A stretch of DNA of 64,000 bases from Piper betle. Taxonomy: Eukaryota > Streptophyta > Magnoliopsida > Piperales > Piperaceae. The translations under genes were made by a program, and so were the position numbers. Location of the stretch: the NCBI GenBank assembly GCA_033002965.1, contig JAURVB010003094.1, positions 1-64,000 of the forward strand. Direction: 5' to 3'. Shown here piece after piece: positions 33,820-46,900 of the stretch; positions within the stretch are counted from its first letter, which is position 1; every line of letters begins with the position of its first letter. Below the pieces are notes generated by a model. That model was not told the origin of the DNA. It made no database searches and worked only from the letters and a program-made list of their open reading frames with translations.

Positions 33820-35220
33820 GACGCCACAGGGGAAAGGGAGAGGATAGGAAGAGCGGACCAATTTCCTCGATGTTGGGAAGTCAAGACAAGTTCGTTATTT
33901 TGGTTTCCATTTCATCGTTATTATCTCCATCTCGAGGGAATGTGATAACCAGTACAACGTATAGTTATAAATATCGTATAAAATATTATATCTAGTGACT
34001 GCACCCAATTTTTAATTGGTACGAGTTATATTTGATTAAACTGGGTCAAATCATTATAAATAAAATATTTAATTAAATATTAAAAATATATTTTATCATC
34101 AATATTTTATTAAGTATAAATTAAAATAGTGGAATTTACAATAAAGTATCGCATTTTGTGAAAAATTTATACAAAAAACGAGTGCTAATTAAAATGATAC
34201 AAAAGTTTAAATCGTACTGGATTTGAAGATGATATGCAATATACTAATTGTAGCTGGTTGGTATGATGCGACATTTGAAATTATGGTGTTATGCATGAAT
34301 GCAAGGGTCTATCCCGTTTATTATTTTATGCACTAATTCTAATTATTATTATTAAAAAAATAATTAAAAAAGTTTTACAAAGAAAAGTTATAAATTTACT
34401 TGTGCGTAATGACAAAAAGTTATCATATTATGAGCACACATAACCTGCATTTAAAAATTGCAGACGTGCACAATTTAGGGATCATCGAGTTGAGTCGAGC
34501 CCTTTTAAGGTGAGTGATGCTGATCCTAAGCTTGATTTATGTCCTTTTAAGTTCGAGTAATTTGAGTTTGAGTTGAGCTTATTAACAATCAAAATGATTC
34601 AAATTTGAGTCGAGCTTGAGCCAATTAGTTCGCATTTATTTATATTTCCCTTTAGCATGCTATATAAATAATAACATTTTATTACATAAGAACTAATATA
34701 TAGAGGGTAATCATCAAGCAAGTCAAACCAAGTTTTTCTAAACCCTAGCTTGACTCAATTATCTTTGATTTTGAGTTGGTCTTAATCTAATTTGATCTCA
34801 AATTGGCCTAATTCGTATTTGTTTATATTTTCCTTTAATAAAATTTATCAAATATTTGATTTTAAGATCTAAGAAGTCCTAATTTGTCATAATATTATTA
34901 TGTATGAAATAACATAATCATTCATTAAAATTTTGTATTCTTCCCTTAAATTGTTGTAACAAGGTCTTGTAGTTTATTCTTTTAATTATATTTCATAAAC
35001 AAAATTGATATAATTAATGCCAAATATTCAAATTTGATACAATCGAGCATAAATTATAATTGGACATGGACCCTAAATTAGGATTCGGAAGACTCTACAG
35101 AGTTTCCTTATAACTCACATGACCAACATAAAAAAGTCCACATCAGGGAAATGCATGCCATCAGAAAAAGAAAGTACAAAGGGATGAAACCAGAAAGAAA
35201 CCCTAGACACAGTTTGTGAC
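33820..35220. other. AT-rich intergenic DNA; no gene seen
   Basis: Only short, unconserved frames. Fragments near 34480-34640 (TTGAGTCGAGC-type words) faintly recall the hAT-like repeat family. Confidence 0.4.
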
Positions 35221-35223
35221 ATG

Positions 35224-35590
35224 AAGACTAATCTCTGGCCTTGAAGGGGATGGCTCCGATCACAATCTGGTCGAAGTTATAGCAGCAAAAGCAGCTCCAA
35301 TGAAAGGTCTCACCCAGAACACCCTCTGTAGATAAAAAGAAGACTAAGAATGTACATTACATTAGACAAACCTCCGCACTGAAATTAGTGCAAAAATGGC
35401 AGAAGTAAAATTATTTATTTTACCATGCCATCCCATGCTTTGTCATTGTTCTAGATGACAGCAGCTCCAAGAGAACTGGCAGGGTTGATGCCAGTTCCTA
35501 TGATGGGAATGGTAGCAAGGTAGACAAGTAAAACAGCAAATCCAATAGGAAAGGGAGCAAGAGTCTGTTTGATCCATGGCCCCTTGATGG
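35224..35590 (-). pseudogene. PIP1 aquaporin 3' fragment
   Basis: Plasma-membrane intrinsic protein remnant. The upstream piece (about 35583-35438) reads [18 protein letters not shown], then [15 protein letters not shown], a stop (TAG) and NNDKAWD; this holds the second NPA box with Arg and Phe of NPARS-F changed. After an intron, 35328-35224 reads VFWVRPFIGAAFAAI and ends with a frameshifted QIVIGAIPFKA, the PIP1-type tail. The intron position is kept, so this is a genomic fragment and not a processed copy. The first four to five membrane helices are missing. It lies just downstream of the carrier gene, same strand. Confidence 0.75.
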
Positions 35591-35833
35591 GCAGCAAAAT
35601 AGTAGAGTGGAGAATTGTGAGTGGGATGTCTCAGCCAGCTTGCGCGAATCTATCAAATGTTACAGGGTAAATGTTACTTGGATCAGCGGCTTGAAGCTCA
35701 CATATCATAGTTGTTTCTATTCATTACAATCCATAGACAACTGCACATTGCATTGAATCATATATGGCTGAGAAGTCTGACACCTTAAAGGTTTTTTGCG
35801 AAACATCTAAATTTCCATACCGTAGCAAGCCAT

Positions 35834-38800
35834 TTAGAGAATGGAAGCTTTTGTAGAAAATACATTTTTGAAGAACTCGTATGAAGCAAAAAAGAGGGCG
35901 CCTTGGGAAACATACATAACCAACCTCGGCGTCAGGCCCCTGAGGAGATAAAGGCAAAACACATTCAACAAAGAATTAGAAATGTGAATTAGAATTCACA
36001 TAAATCAGGCAGATATAAGGCCTTCCATTCCATTACTGATCAGGTCAAAATATACAGTAGATATGTTATACAATTACTTATTACCTAAAAGTTTTCCTTG
36101 TCAGGGAAAAGCTGCCTTATAACAATTATTAACCAAACTAAGCTGAACCTACCCAATTGCATCAAATCAGACCAAATGTTCAGAGATAGTTTACAACGCA
36201 TCAAATCCACAATGCACTTACCTTCTTTAAAAGGCAAAGTTTAAAGCTATCGTAAACATGTAAATTAGCATCTGCACAAAGTTTTGTGTTCAGCTACTTG
36301 ATCCTAAAAGATACCTCATTGAAGACCTTTCAACAGTTCTCACTGTCAATGTATTCCTCCAAAGGCAGCATATAACAAAAACAAATTGGTACGAATTTCC
36401 AGTTTTACATTTAATCCTGCTCACTAAAGAATCACCTGGTCATGGCATCCTGTGTTCATAAACTGGAAAGTCGAAAATAAAGACAATACCTATAGAGCCC
36501 CCTTAAGCCTTCATTCATAGCTACTTCTGAAAGAACTTGAAGAACACCCTTATATTGTAAATGGGATCCGGGAATCTGATTCATAAAAGTTTATGCCCAT
36601 GTCAAGTAGAGATGAATAAAAATGGGTTGGCTAGATAGCCTGACTGAACAAATCGGAAGATGGACACCAGCTACCCTATTTGTGCCCTACCTGAGTTTGT
36701 AACTTTGTCTTCACTACATCAAAAGGAGTCGTAAAAAATGCTGCAGTGCATCCAGCAAGTCCTCCACAAATTAGCTGAAAAGAAAATCTCCAACTTAGTT
36801 TCTGAGTCTTGAGTTGAGAATGACAGTTTGTGTTCAAATAACGAGTTAGTCAAGATTATGTCTTCAATATTCCAAGAGCAGACATGGCAATAACGCTTTC
36901 AAATGTAACTAAAAACATGAGAAAAACAACTATGGATCCACTTAGAAATTTTGCAGTCAGGTGTTCATTTGGGATATAAAAAATGAAAAATAATAATAAT
37001 AACTGTGCATTGAAACTTGTACAAGAAGAAAACGGCATCACCATGACATTTTTCTTCTAAAAGCTGTCAATCTCTCTAAACAGTTTAGTCAAATACAAAA
37101 ATCAAGTAGATAAACATTCTATTTGGCATCCTCCCCTAAAACAATGTTATGTTTTAATTCAGTTGTTCCTATTATAAGTGTGCAAAATAGTAATAATAAC
37201 AATAATAAAGACTGTAATGTATCAGAATGACCAATTGACTCAGAAACAAAAAAGTAGTGCGCTAGGTGGAATTTACAGAAACAATCTGAAAATTACAAAC
37301 CGTCTGCAATGTATCAGAATGACCAATTGACTCAGCCGAAAATTTCATTAGTTTTTTAAGCTTCTCGTATGTGTAAAACTGCAAATAGAGAAGAAACAAA
37401 AAGGCGCTTAATGAGCAAAACCAAGTTACTAACTTAGGTTGAAACATATGCTGCATTTATTATTGATTACAGAATAAATAGCTTACTTTTATTATTGAAT
37501 GTGGAATATTTCTACATAGAACTGCACCCCAGCCGGTGTAAAGGGAAATCAAACCACCCTTCTCAAAAATTCCTATCAAAGCATTCCTGAAATAAACCAT
37601 ACACAACATTAAATAAACCAACCGTAAAAGTGTGGAATCAGCTATATGTAGTTCACATATACGAATTTTGAGTTATCTCTTCATACACATTCTCAGTCAT
37701 CTGATTCTTTTATCTCTCTCTCTTTCGTGTTTATCTTATTTGAGCTTTTTTTTATATAACATTCTAGCAGTTGTACAGTCTAATAAAGTGGTTATCTTTG
37801 GAAGGTGGCATGTAACTTCTAGTTCAACTATGGACTATTTGCATATAAAGCTATGGACTATTTGCATATAAAGTAGAACAATAACTTGAACACCAGATAT
37901 AATCCACTTATATCAAGTCATTAATACATCACATAGCCAATCAATAATTGCTCGCAGATATCTCTAATGAACATTGAGGGCATATTAACAAAATAATAAT
38001 TGCTCAAAGACATCTCTAAAGAACATTGAGAGCACATTTACATGTCATAAGCAGTTAAACCATAAAATTGACAAACCTTACCCAGTTAAGCAAAACAGGT
38101 GAAATGAGTAAAGGTGTAGGTTTTCGGCAAAGGGAGGAAGTTAAAGCAGCAAAAGTCATGCAGATGGTAATGAAGAAGGCAATGAGAAACAAAAAGGGGC
38201 ATACCAGCAGTTACTATACAGTGCCCTAACTTGCATCTGTTGCTTAATGCGCTCACTGGGAGTGAAGATAAATGACGTAGCAATACTTGCACAACCACCA
38301 GCCATACAATAGACGAAAGAGTGGTGTTCCTAGTAATTTAAAGGATGGATGTTTAACACAATTTTCAAATTTTAAATGAAGGCCACAATCAAATAGAAGA
38401 TAAAATAGAAGAAAAAGCACCTTAGGAAATAGAGGCAAGAGCAAACTCTTCATTGATTCATAAGTATATGTGTAAAGCCCAGAAATTGGTGCAGATGATG
38501 CAATGTTGCTTGCAATTCCACGATATAGGCCCATCACACCTGCAATAAAATAGCCCTGCTCGCATAATTAAACTATGAAAATAGTCCAGATTGTATAACC
38601 AATAACGTTCCTTCTAACTTATAAGTTCTCCAGCCTCAGTTTTACCCCACTAAACCCCAAAAACATGCATGTCTAATATCCTCACCTTGTGTATGAGCAA
38701 TATCCACCCGTGACAGCCAAAAATATAACTAGACCCTCCTAACAGCGACATGTATGACTAATATCCTCAGCATTAGAAAGCATTTGACTCTATCAATTTG

Positions 38801-40162
38801 ACTAACAAATGAAAAACTGTCCACATATATAAAGTCATTGATCATATACACAAAATCATTCAGCCAACAACGTATTTTTTGAGGTCTTTGACCTGATTCT
38901 CAAATAGAGTTCCTGATGGCAGGAGCCCTAGATATGACCCAAGCATGCATTTAAAAGAAAAGGATGTAAGAGAAGCACACCTCGTTCAGACAAAATTGAC
39001 TCCGCAACTCGATATACAGATTGATCCAATGCACGAGCTTGAAGCACAGTCTTAACTGTATCAAAAGGATGCAAACAAAGGCTAACAAAAACGCCAGCCA
39101 AAGACCCTGCAATTGCATATCTATGCTTTGCAAACACATCAAGAGCTTTTCCATGCATGTGGCACCACATGTTTGTCATAGACATGTTCTCAAAGAAAAA
39201 ACTTTGTACTTCTTTCAATTGGTGTTCATGACTATTTTTATCCACAACTTCACATACTTGTTCTAAGTTTTCAGCATTTATGCAAAAGGATTCAGCACCA
39301 GACACACAAGTATTAACAGAAACAAAGTCTATGCAATAATCGGAATGAAGTGTAGATTTGAAGGTCCTTGACAAGCACACTTTGTGGTCCACAGAATGGG
39401 TTAACCCAAGTAAATATGATGATTGAAGAGAGTCACAAGGTTTCTTCCTACTTTCAGCAGCATCTCTTTCATCTCTACTGAAAGCATCTTCAGCTGCGAC
39501 ATCATGAGAAAGACTTGTAGACTCACTGCTCATAAATTCAGAATCATTTGTATCAAAAGAAAGACTTCTAGTCAAATATTTGGATGTAATCTGACGTATG
39601 TCAGGATAACTTTTTTTCTTCACAATCTCAGGTAGTAAACTTTTAATAATAGGTTCATAAATACTTTCAAGTTTATAAAAAATTTCTAAAGCCCTTGATC
39701 TACAAGAGTCTGTGGCAAAACAATTGTTGCCAGTCCAAGCTGAGAGGTTCTTGGCAAGCCCACATGGAGGATCAAACAGCAATCTCCTCTGAGGAATCTT
39801 AGATTGATGCTTGGCTATTTCAACAGACACCCGCTGGATAAGAGACAACCAATGTTTGTCACTTGTAATCCCTTATTATCGATTGAAGACTTGGAGCCAC
39901 TCTGTTCTCGTTTTGCTTCTGGATGAAAGGTAGAAGGTAGAAAGAAGTGTTGCCACACAAGTCCAACAGCTGAAAGGAGTCTGGTTGTACTCACTTTCGA
40001 CATAGATTTCTCAATGCCCCGAGAATCAGGGGAACTCGAAGTGTTAAGCTGATCTTGCGGCTGACCCACATTGGTCAGTTTAAACGATTCTCCCTCAAGT
40101 AAAACAAATCGATATTTGATCGATGACTGATTGAGATTTGAAGGTCGGCTTTTCGTACTCAT
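35834..40162 (-). CDS. Mitochondrial carrier (SLC25 family) with long N-terminal extension, one frameshift
   Basis: Solute carrier of the inner mitochondrial or plastid envelope membrane; substrate not deducible. Exons (high to low): 40162-38981, 38539-38421, 38329-38205, 37586-37487, 37378-37301, 36774-36691, 36575-36490, 35939-35834. Three carrier repeats show the signature PX[DE]XX[KR]: HPFDTVK (about residues 365-371), TPSERIK (457-463) and TPFDVVK (551-557). Residues 1 to about 343 form a hydrophilic, Ser-rich extension, unusual because a carrier core is only about 300 aa. Total about 626 aa. One G is missing in a G run near 39870-39872 (codon about 98): the two frames overlap there without a splice signal and the exon phase needs one more base. 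If real, the product is 115 aa. All later exons are in phase and conserved. Confidence 0.88.
37213..37335. repeat. Intronic copy of the end of carrier exon 5
   Basis: A 31-bp near-perfect match: AATGTATCAGAATGACC and CAATTGACTCAG occur at 37213-37243 in the intron and again at 37304-37335 inside exon 5, about 92 bp apart. The intronic copy lacks a splice signal. Confidence 0.85.
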
Positions 40163-41680
40163 TCTTTCAACAATTGTGAATCTTCAAGTATTGTTCTGGT
40201 TCACATACCGCAACGAAAGGGAAGATTATTTTATGAGCATTCATAACAAGCATCATGCCATATTATCAAACTAAAGAACTACACTTTTTACGAGACCTCA
40301 GAACGCTCGATCAAGGCACCAAACTTCTTATTGACGCCACAGCCATATAGGCAGGCAACGCTTACAGATTGCCATGCTGATACCTGAATTTGAACATCTT
40401 GTCAAATAATCTTTCATTATCATGATATCATCCACCATTTCAACCAAACAATTGGGTCAGAGGTGTTTTTAACTACCCAAACCCTCCCAAAATAACAAAC
40501 CATTTACTACTAAAAAAACAAAAAAGAATACCAAACAAAAAGTGGCCAAAAAACAAGAAGATACTGACACAAATAATCATGTACAAGCAGAAATTTTAAG
40601 TTGATTAAGAAGCCACCAAAATGCCCATCCAAACATCCTAATCCAATCACCAAAATACACATTAGAAACAATGTGAATGATGGTAAAACATTTCACCAGA
40701 AACTCCTTTCCTTTTATTCAGATTGCCCCAAATGGGAAACAAAATGGCATACATATTGACATGATAATGAGAAATTCATCAACACAAACAAGGAACCATA
40801 ACTGGAAGGCGGCGGTCGTATTTGCAAAAGGACGGCTGCGGTGTAGTGAGGGCGGCGCTCGCCGGAGGTGGAAATGGTAGCACAGAATAGCATATGAATC
40901 AATGAATAGTAGATGAAGCTGTTTAAGGTAATAAATACTGAGTGGTTCCTTTTTCCTAACCTTCTTGTTAAAAAGCTTTCTCTTGAAAGGTGAGTTGTGT
41001 TTGGAGTCGATGGCCATCTAAAAAGTGACTCCCTCACTTTTCCATTAGATTTTAGCTCCACTTTGTTTAACTTGAAGCTGGATATTATATACAGATTTTA
41101 TATATTTCTTGTAAGAAAAAATTAGAGCTTTTCCCCAAAAAGCGGGGAGATGTTTTTTTACCTTGCCCTGTAGAGGAAAATCTATGTATGATTACTAGAA
41201 AAAGGAAAATTTTATTATAACGATGAAATTACCTTCATTTTTTTATAAAAAAATTAAAGCATAATTTTTCAATCATTTGCGAACATGAAAAATATTCTCC
41301 TTTTTTGATAAAAAACTATATATAATATATATATATATATATAATAAATGGCTTATTTGTATTTACAAAATAATATCCTTGTTTGTATCGACCAAATGTA
41401 TTTTCTTAGTCTTAAAATTTTTTCCACAATTAAATGTCATATTTAGGGAGTATTGAACATAATTTATGACCTATCAGTTATTTTAAAAAAATATAATTAT
41501 GTTACGAAATATTTTCATCTTTAAGGTGTAAACATTTGAAGCATTAGATTTGTTTCCATTTCAATACAAATGAAGCAATCTCACAAATAAGATGTGAAAC
41601 TCAATTAGATGGGCCCAACAAGTAGAGCGGAGACGAGGTGACTGCCCTCCAATTTCATCCCAGATCTATTTTCAATACCC
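40163..41680. other. Upstream region of the carrier gene; no gene seen
   Basis: Possible leader exons on the minus strand. A small GC-rich island lies at about 40800-40870; its minus-strand frames look like composition effects. From 41070 on the DNA is AT-rich with a TA tract near 41325. Confidence 0.35.
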
Positions 41681-42724
41681 AATAATAATAATAATAATTA
41701 AAAAAAAGAAATTTCCTGCAGTTGCCCTGAACTAGGCTGTCCGATATAATCTGATAGCCCAAATATATTTTCTTTTAAAAAAAACTTCTCCTTCTCCTCC
41801 CACTGCGGTCCATGCTGTCGCCCTCGTCGTCTGCCGCAACCGTGCTCCCCTACCAGTGCTCGCACCCACACCCTCCACCGCGCCTGTGCCCTCCGTCGTG
41901 CCCGCACCCTTGGCCACGCTCGCTCCCTCGCGCTCACGTCTGTGTTGCCGAGGACCTTCGTTGCGCCCATGCTTGACGAGCCGCCGGCATGGGCTCGACG
42001 ACGAGGAATGGCAGCGGCGCATTAGGCGTGGGCGTGGCAGAGGAGCAAGGACAACGGCATTGCGGGCATGGGCGAGGTGGAGGGCGGCAACGCAGGTGTG
42101 AGCGTGGGTGTGGGAGCGGCGCAGGCGCGGCGAGGAATCAGAGGGCACAAGTGCGAGAGTGGTGACGAGCAAGGGGGCCGGGGTGCGGAGGGTGCGGGTA
42201 GGGTCACAGCGGTGCGGGCGTGGGCTCATGTGTGGTAGCGGGCGGGGCGCAGCGACGAGCACCAGGTGGGGGCACAGGTGATGAACAAGGGGGCAGGGGG
42301 GACAAGGATCCTGGTGGGGACATGGCGATGAGGGCGAGCGCGTGGGCGCAACGAACAACAACGCTGCCGTGGCCGAGGGCGGGGGCATTGTAATGGCCGA
42401 AGAGGAGGTGGTGGGTTAGGAGGGGAGGTGGAGGAGAGGAGGCGGAGGAGAGGAGGCGGGTGACGGTATGGGTGGCACGAGAGACAAGGAAGGGGCAAGA
42501 CGGTTGTGGTGGCCAAGGAGGAGGTAGCGGCGGCCGAGGAGGAGGCGGCGGCGAGCGATGGCTATGGAGGAGGCGGCGGGTGAAGAGGAGGGGAAGATGT
42601 TTTTTTTTTTTTAAGATCTGCAAATCTGGACTGTCATTATGATCAAACAGTCTAGGGTGACTACAAGAAATTTTTCTGTGGTCGCCCCCGGGCTAGCCTA
42701 ACTTAATAATAATAATAATAATTA
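41681..42724. mobile_element. GC-rich segment bounded by inverted repeats (possible gene-capturing TIR element)
   Basis: The left arm (about 41708-41775: AAATTTCCTGCAGTTGCCCT, then CTAGGCTGTCCGATATAATC) matches the reverse of the right arm (about 42613-42676: AAATTTCTTGTAGTCACCCT, then CTAGACTGTTTGATCATAA). Both arms are bordered outside by the same 20-bp tract, (AAT)6TA, at 41681-41700 and 42705-42724. About 830 bp between them is strongly GC-rich and purine/pyrimidine-skewed in an AT-rich neighbourhood. The long proline- or glycine-rich frames there run on both strands in several frames and so are unlikely to be protein. The content could be a captured GC-rich gene piece or an expanded minisatellite. 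Confidence 0.55.
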
Positions 42725-43996
42725 GTATTATTATTAATATTAATTACTATTTAATAATTTTTTTCAAAAAATAAATTAATATTTGGAGAAAAAAAGACAC
42801 TCCCAAATTAGTAAGTCAATCTAAGAGCAGCCTAAATATATTAATTAATTATATGGCACAAAATGACTTCCATAGAGTTTTTAAATTACATTAACAACCA
42901 TTTTCAAATTCAAATATTTATTTTGATCTTAACATTATGACTTAAAATGTTATGTTTTTAAAATCTGAATATCAAATTATGGGCAATTTATTTTGCTGTG
43001 ATTTAATTTTGATTTTAGATATATTTTTTACATTCATGTATACTATTTAAATAGACTAAGACTTCAACTATTAAAGATAGACTAATAACACCATTAGTTT
43101 TGTATCTATGGTCTGTAAAGTTAAATCACAAAGAAGTTTCACCATTAGGTCAAGGTAAGAGTGACACTTTCAAATGTGGCAAATAATATTTAAAAGTGAA
43201 TAAATACTCGATTAATTTAGCCGGTCTACTCATCCAATAAATAACCCTAACATAAATGAGTAGTAAATTATTTCAAGCTCGGGCCCAAATATAAATAAAA
43301 ACAAAAAATATTAAAATATACCGAGCTAATGAATAGTCATAATCAAAATATAGGAAACAAACACCATTTTTATTCTCACTTTGTCAAATAAATCCCATGT
43401 ACTCCTCTAATTTGCCCAGCCAATAAAAACCTCTCTCAAGTGCCCTGTCTACTTACTTGTGCACTTAAGTCGAAATTTAGATTCAATTAATTTGCTTGCA
43501 CTTCTCCAATTCAGCTAATTCAATTCGACTCCTTATAAACTATAGATTCAATCTCTAAATCATTTTGATCAAATTTTATATATTTTAATATTTGATAATT
43601 ATTCGGCCCATTGCCATAGAGTAAGATATAAATATATAATCAAAGTAAAATATATAAAAAAAAAATTAACTTATTGCCTCCTTTGACTCCCAAAACACAG
43701 TAGGGACTTGCAAAGCAAAACTAAAACTAAAAGCATCTTCAACCCCATCCCAAGCTGCAGCAGCACCGGCAACAATCGATCGAAGAGAAAACAACCCCAA
43801 AAGCTTTGTCCATTGATTGGAGCGGAGCTTTCATGGCGGATCCCCAACCTCAAACACTCTGATTACCACCCACTCCCGACCCCCAATCATTGCTGTCGCC
43901 CGCGCCACCTTTTCTCTCCGGATCGGGCCGCGATCCAGGGCTGCGACCGGCCTCCGCCCGCGATGGTGTGAGACATGAGGTTTTGGGGCCTCGGCC
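42725..43996. other. Kinase upstream region
   Basis: 42725-43650 is AT-rich with no gene. From about 43830 the sequence becomes GC-rich and should hold the kinase leader. Minus-strand frames over 43831-44614 are antisense shadows of the kinase exon. Confidence 0.4.
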
Positions 43997-46900
43997 ATGG
44001 GCTGCGTCTTCGGGAAGGAGGCGCCGAGCGACGCCGGGCCGGGGAAGAGGTCCGCCGCCCGCGCCGTTGGCGGCGGGGAGGCCGCCGCGGCCGAGGCGGA
44101 GGCGGAGGCGGCGGCGGTGTCTGCGAGGAAGTACCAGGTTTCGGCGGCGGGGAGCGAGGCGGTGGAGGTGCGGAATGGGGGCGGCGAGAGGAAGGAGGAG
44201 GGCAGCAGCCGTCGCCGGCGGCGGCGGGGCGGGCGGGCTAACCCTAGGCTCGGGAACCCGCCCAAGAGCCGGCTCGGGGAGCAGGTCGCGGCCGGTTGGC
44301 CTTCTTGGCTGTCTGATGCTGCCGGGGAAGCTCTCAATGGCTGGATCCCACGCCGAGCGGATTCGTTCGAAAAGCTCGACAAGGTCGGCTTCTTCCTTCC
44401 ACGATCTCGATCTCATCTTGCATTTCAATGCATCAAATTCATTTATTAATTTATTATAGGTGAATTGAATTGAATTGAATTGAATTGATGAACTGTAGAT
44501 TGGGCAAGGGACGTATAGTAACGTGTACAAGGCTAGGGATACATTGACGGGTAAGATAGTGGCGTTGAAGAAAGTCCGGTTTGATAATTTGGAGCCGGAG
44601 AGTGTGAAGTTCATGGCTCGGGAGATTCGGATTCTCCGGCATCTGGATCACCCCAATGTGCTGAAACTGGAAGGGTTGGTCACTTCGCGCATGCATTGTA
44701 GTTTGTATCTTGTGTTTGAGTACATGGAACATGATCTGGCCGGCCTTGCTGCCAGCCCTGGTATTAAATTCACTGAGCCCCAGGTCTGTTTTTATTTGTA
44801 TTTTGTAATTTAATTTGATTTAATTTAATTTAATGTAGGCGTAGACGTTTGGTTTGTGGGATGCACTTCTGTTTTGATGCTCAAGGAGTTTGAGTACTAT
44901 GGCAGGTGAAATGTTATATGCATCAGTTGTTGTCGGGCCTTGAGCACTGCCACACTCGAGGCGTGCTGCATCGAGACATCAAGGGCTCGAACTTGCTTCT
45001 CAACAATGGTGGGATGCTTAAGATTGCTGATTTCGGGCTAGCTTCGTTTTTTGATCCCAGTAAGAAGCATCCTATGACGAGTCGCGTCATTACATTGTGG
45101 TATCGTCCGCCTGAGCTTCTGTTGGGGGCTACTGATTATGGTGTTGGCGTGGATCTTTGGAGTGCTGGCTGTATTCTTGCAGAGTTATTGGCTGGCAAGC
45201 CTATCATGCCTGGTCGCACTGAGGTAATTCTATATACTGCAGATTTGCACTTATGATCTCCCTTTCTTGACTTTTCTATTGGTAACATTGCTTATAAAAG
45301 GTTGGAAAGAATAAATGCTTACACCTGGGTATGGAATTTCATTTGTAGTATGTGGAAGTTTCATGGTCATAGATTGTTTCTTATATATGTGTGCATAGAA
45401 AAAAGATCTGACTGCAGGTTTTTTTATGTTTTTGGAGTTGGGTCAGTCTGATGTACGCCAGTCAGTGTGGCTATTTCACAAGGCATGAGCAAAAAATTTA
45501 GCACTTGCAATTTGTAAGACAATGATAACAGTGTGCTATAATAATCCCAAATAACCTACCCTTTGAGGGAATTACGCATTCTAATGGCAAACTGTCACGG
45601 AGATATATTATGGATATGAAATCATATAAGCTTGACTCTAGAGGTGCTGTATATATGATCTTATATAGTATATATTACAACCTCTTCCACCAGTTCCAAA
45701 TATCTGGGGACTAATAGATGAGATGATGAATAGCACAAACCATGAAAAAAGCACAATCATTGTCGTCTCCATCAACTCAACTTGCTTTTGCATTTTGTAA
45801 TCTGCAATATGGATGAAAAAATACAATGTGGAATAAGATTTGTGCTGTCAGGTTCTCTTTTAAATATTCAACAATACAGACATTTACATGGGAAGATGTA
45901 AATCCGCATGAATGACCCACCTACGACAATTTTAAATTAGTGTTTGTGCTGTCTTATGTGTAAACAGGTGGTAGAACGATGATATGTAATTTTTTAAAAG
46001 AATGGTTTGTTTGACCAATTATGGAAGGTAAAGCGCTCAGATGAATTGCCAATGCTTCTTGACATAGTCACACTACTACATAGCATGAAAATACATTCTC
46101 GATGGAGTTAGGAAAATTTTCTGTTAGCTGTTGTAGAATAGGGGGTTAAAAAATTTAGTTTGGGCGCTCTTAACATTTTAATGCTGTAATATTCATCATT
46201 CTTGTAGTTGAAGGAAAGTTAAAAGTTTATCCTTTTGAGTAGAAAACCCAACATAAATAGTGCTTACTTCAGATCACCTGCAGCCAATTTAAAGCAGTAA
46301 AATGTTTCTCTTATTTCATTCAGGTTGAGCAGCTGCACAAGATTTTTAAATTATGTGGTTCTCCTTCAGAAGATTATTGGAAGAAATCTAAATTGCCGCA
46401 TGCTACTATTTTTAAGCCGCAACATCCTTACAAACGATGCATAGCTGAGACATTTAAGGATTTTCCACAGTCATCATTGCCACTTGTTGAAACTCTTCTT
46501 GCAATAGATCCTGCTGAACGGCTGACTACTACTGCTGCATTGAATACTGAAGTGAGTTATATGCTTTATTTTATTTTATTTTTTTAAAATACTATTGATG
46601 TTCTTTCTAACCATTGGCACTCAATAAATTTTCTTGCATTGGTTGAAAAAATTTTCATGCTGAAATTTATTTGAACTTTTTGATGAGCACAAACAGATAT
46701 GCACCCACTATTTTTAAGCATGGAGTAATCTCGTTATTGAATTCTATTTCTTTCTATCAGTTCTAGTTGGAAACAATTTAGTATCTGGAAAGCTTATGAG
46801 CTTTTGTTGCGTAAACAAGTGTTATTTACACATTTACTGCCTCTCCAGAACTCAATGTCACTGTCGTGCCTCTGAGCATTTGCATTGTTTTTCTATTTAT

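Noticed and set aside
41732..42623. Long Pro/Ala/His-rich open frames up to 218 aa
   Set aside because: Open frames occur in several overlapping frames and on both strands with extreme composition, as expected from GC-rich skewed DNA; no domain, no splice context.
43831..44614. Minus-strand frames of 183 and 254 aa
   Set aside because: They are antisense to the kinase's GC-rich first exon, which has clear family motifs on the plus strand.
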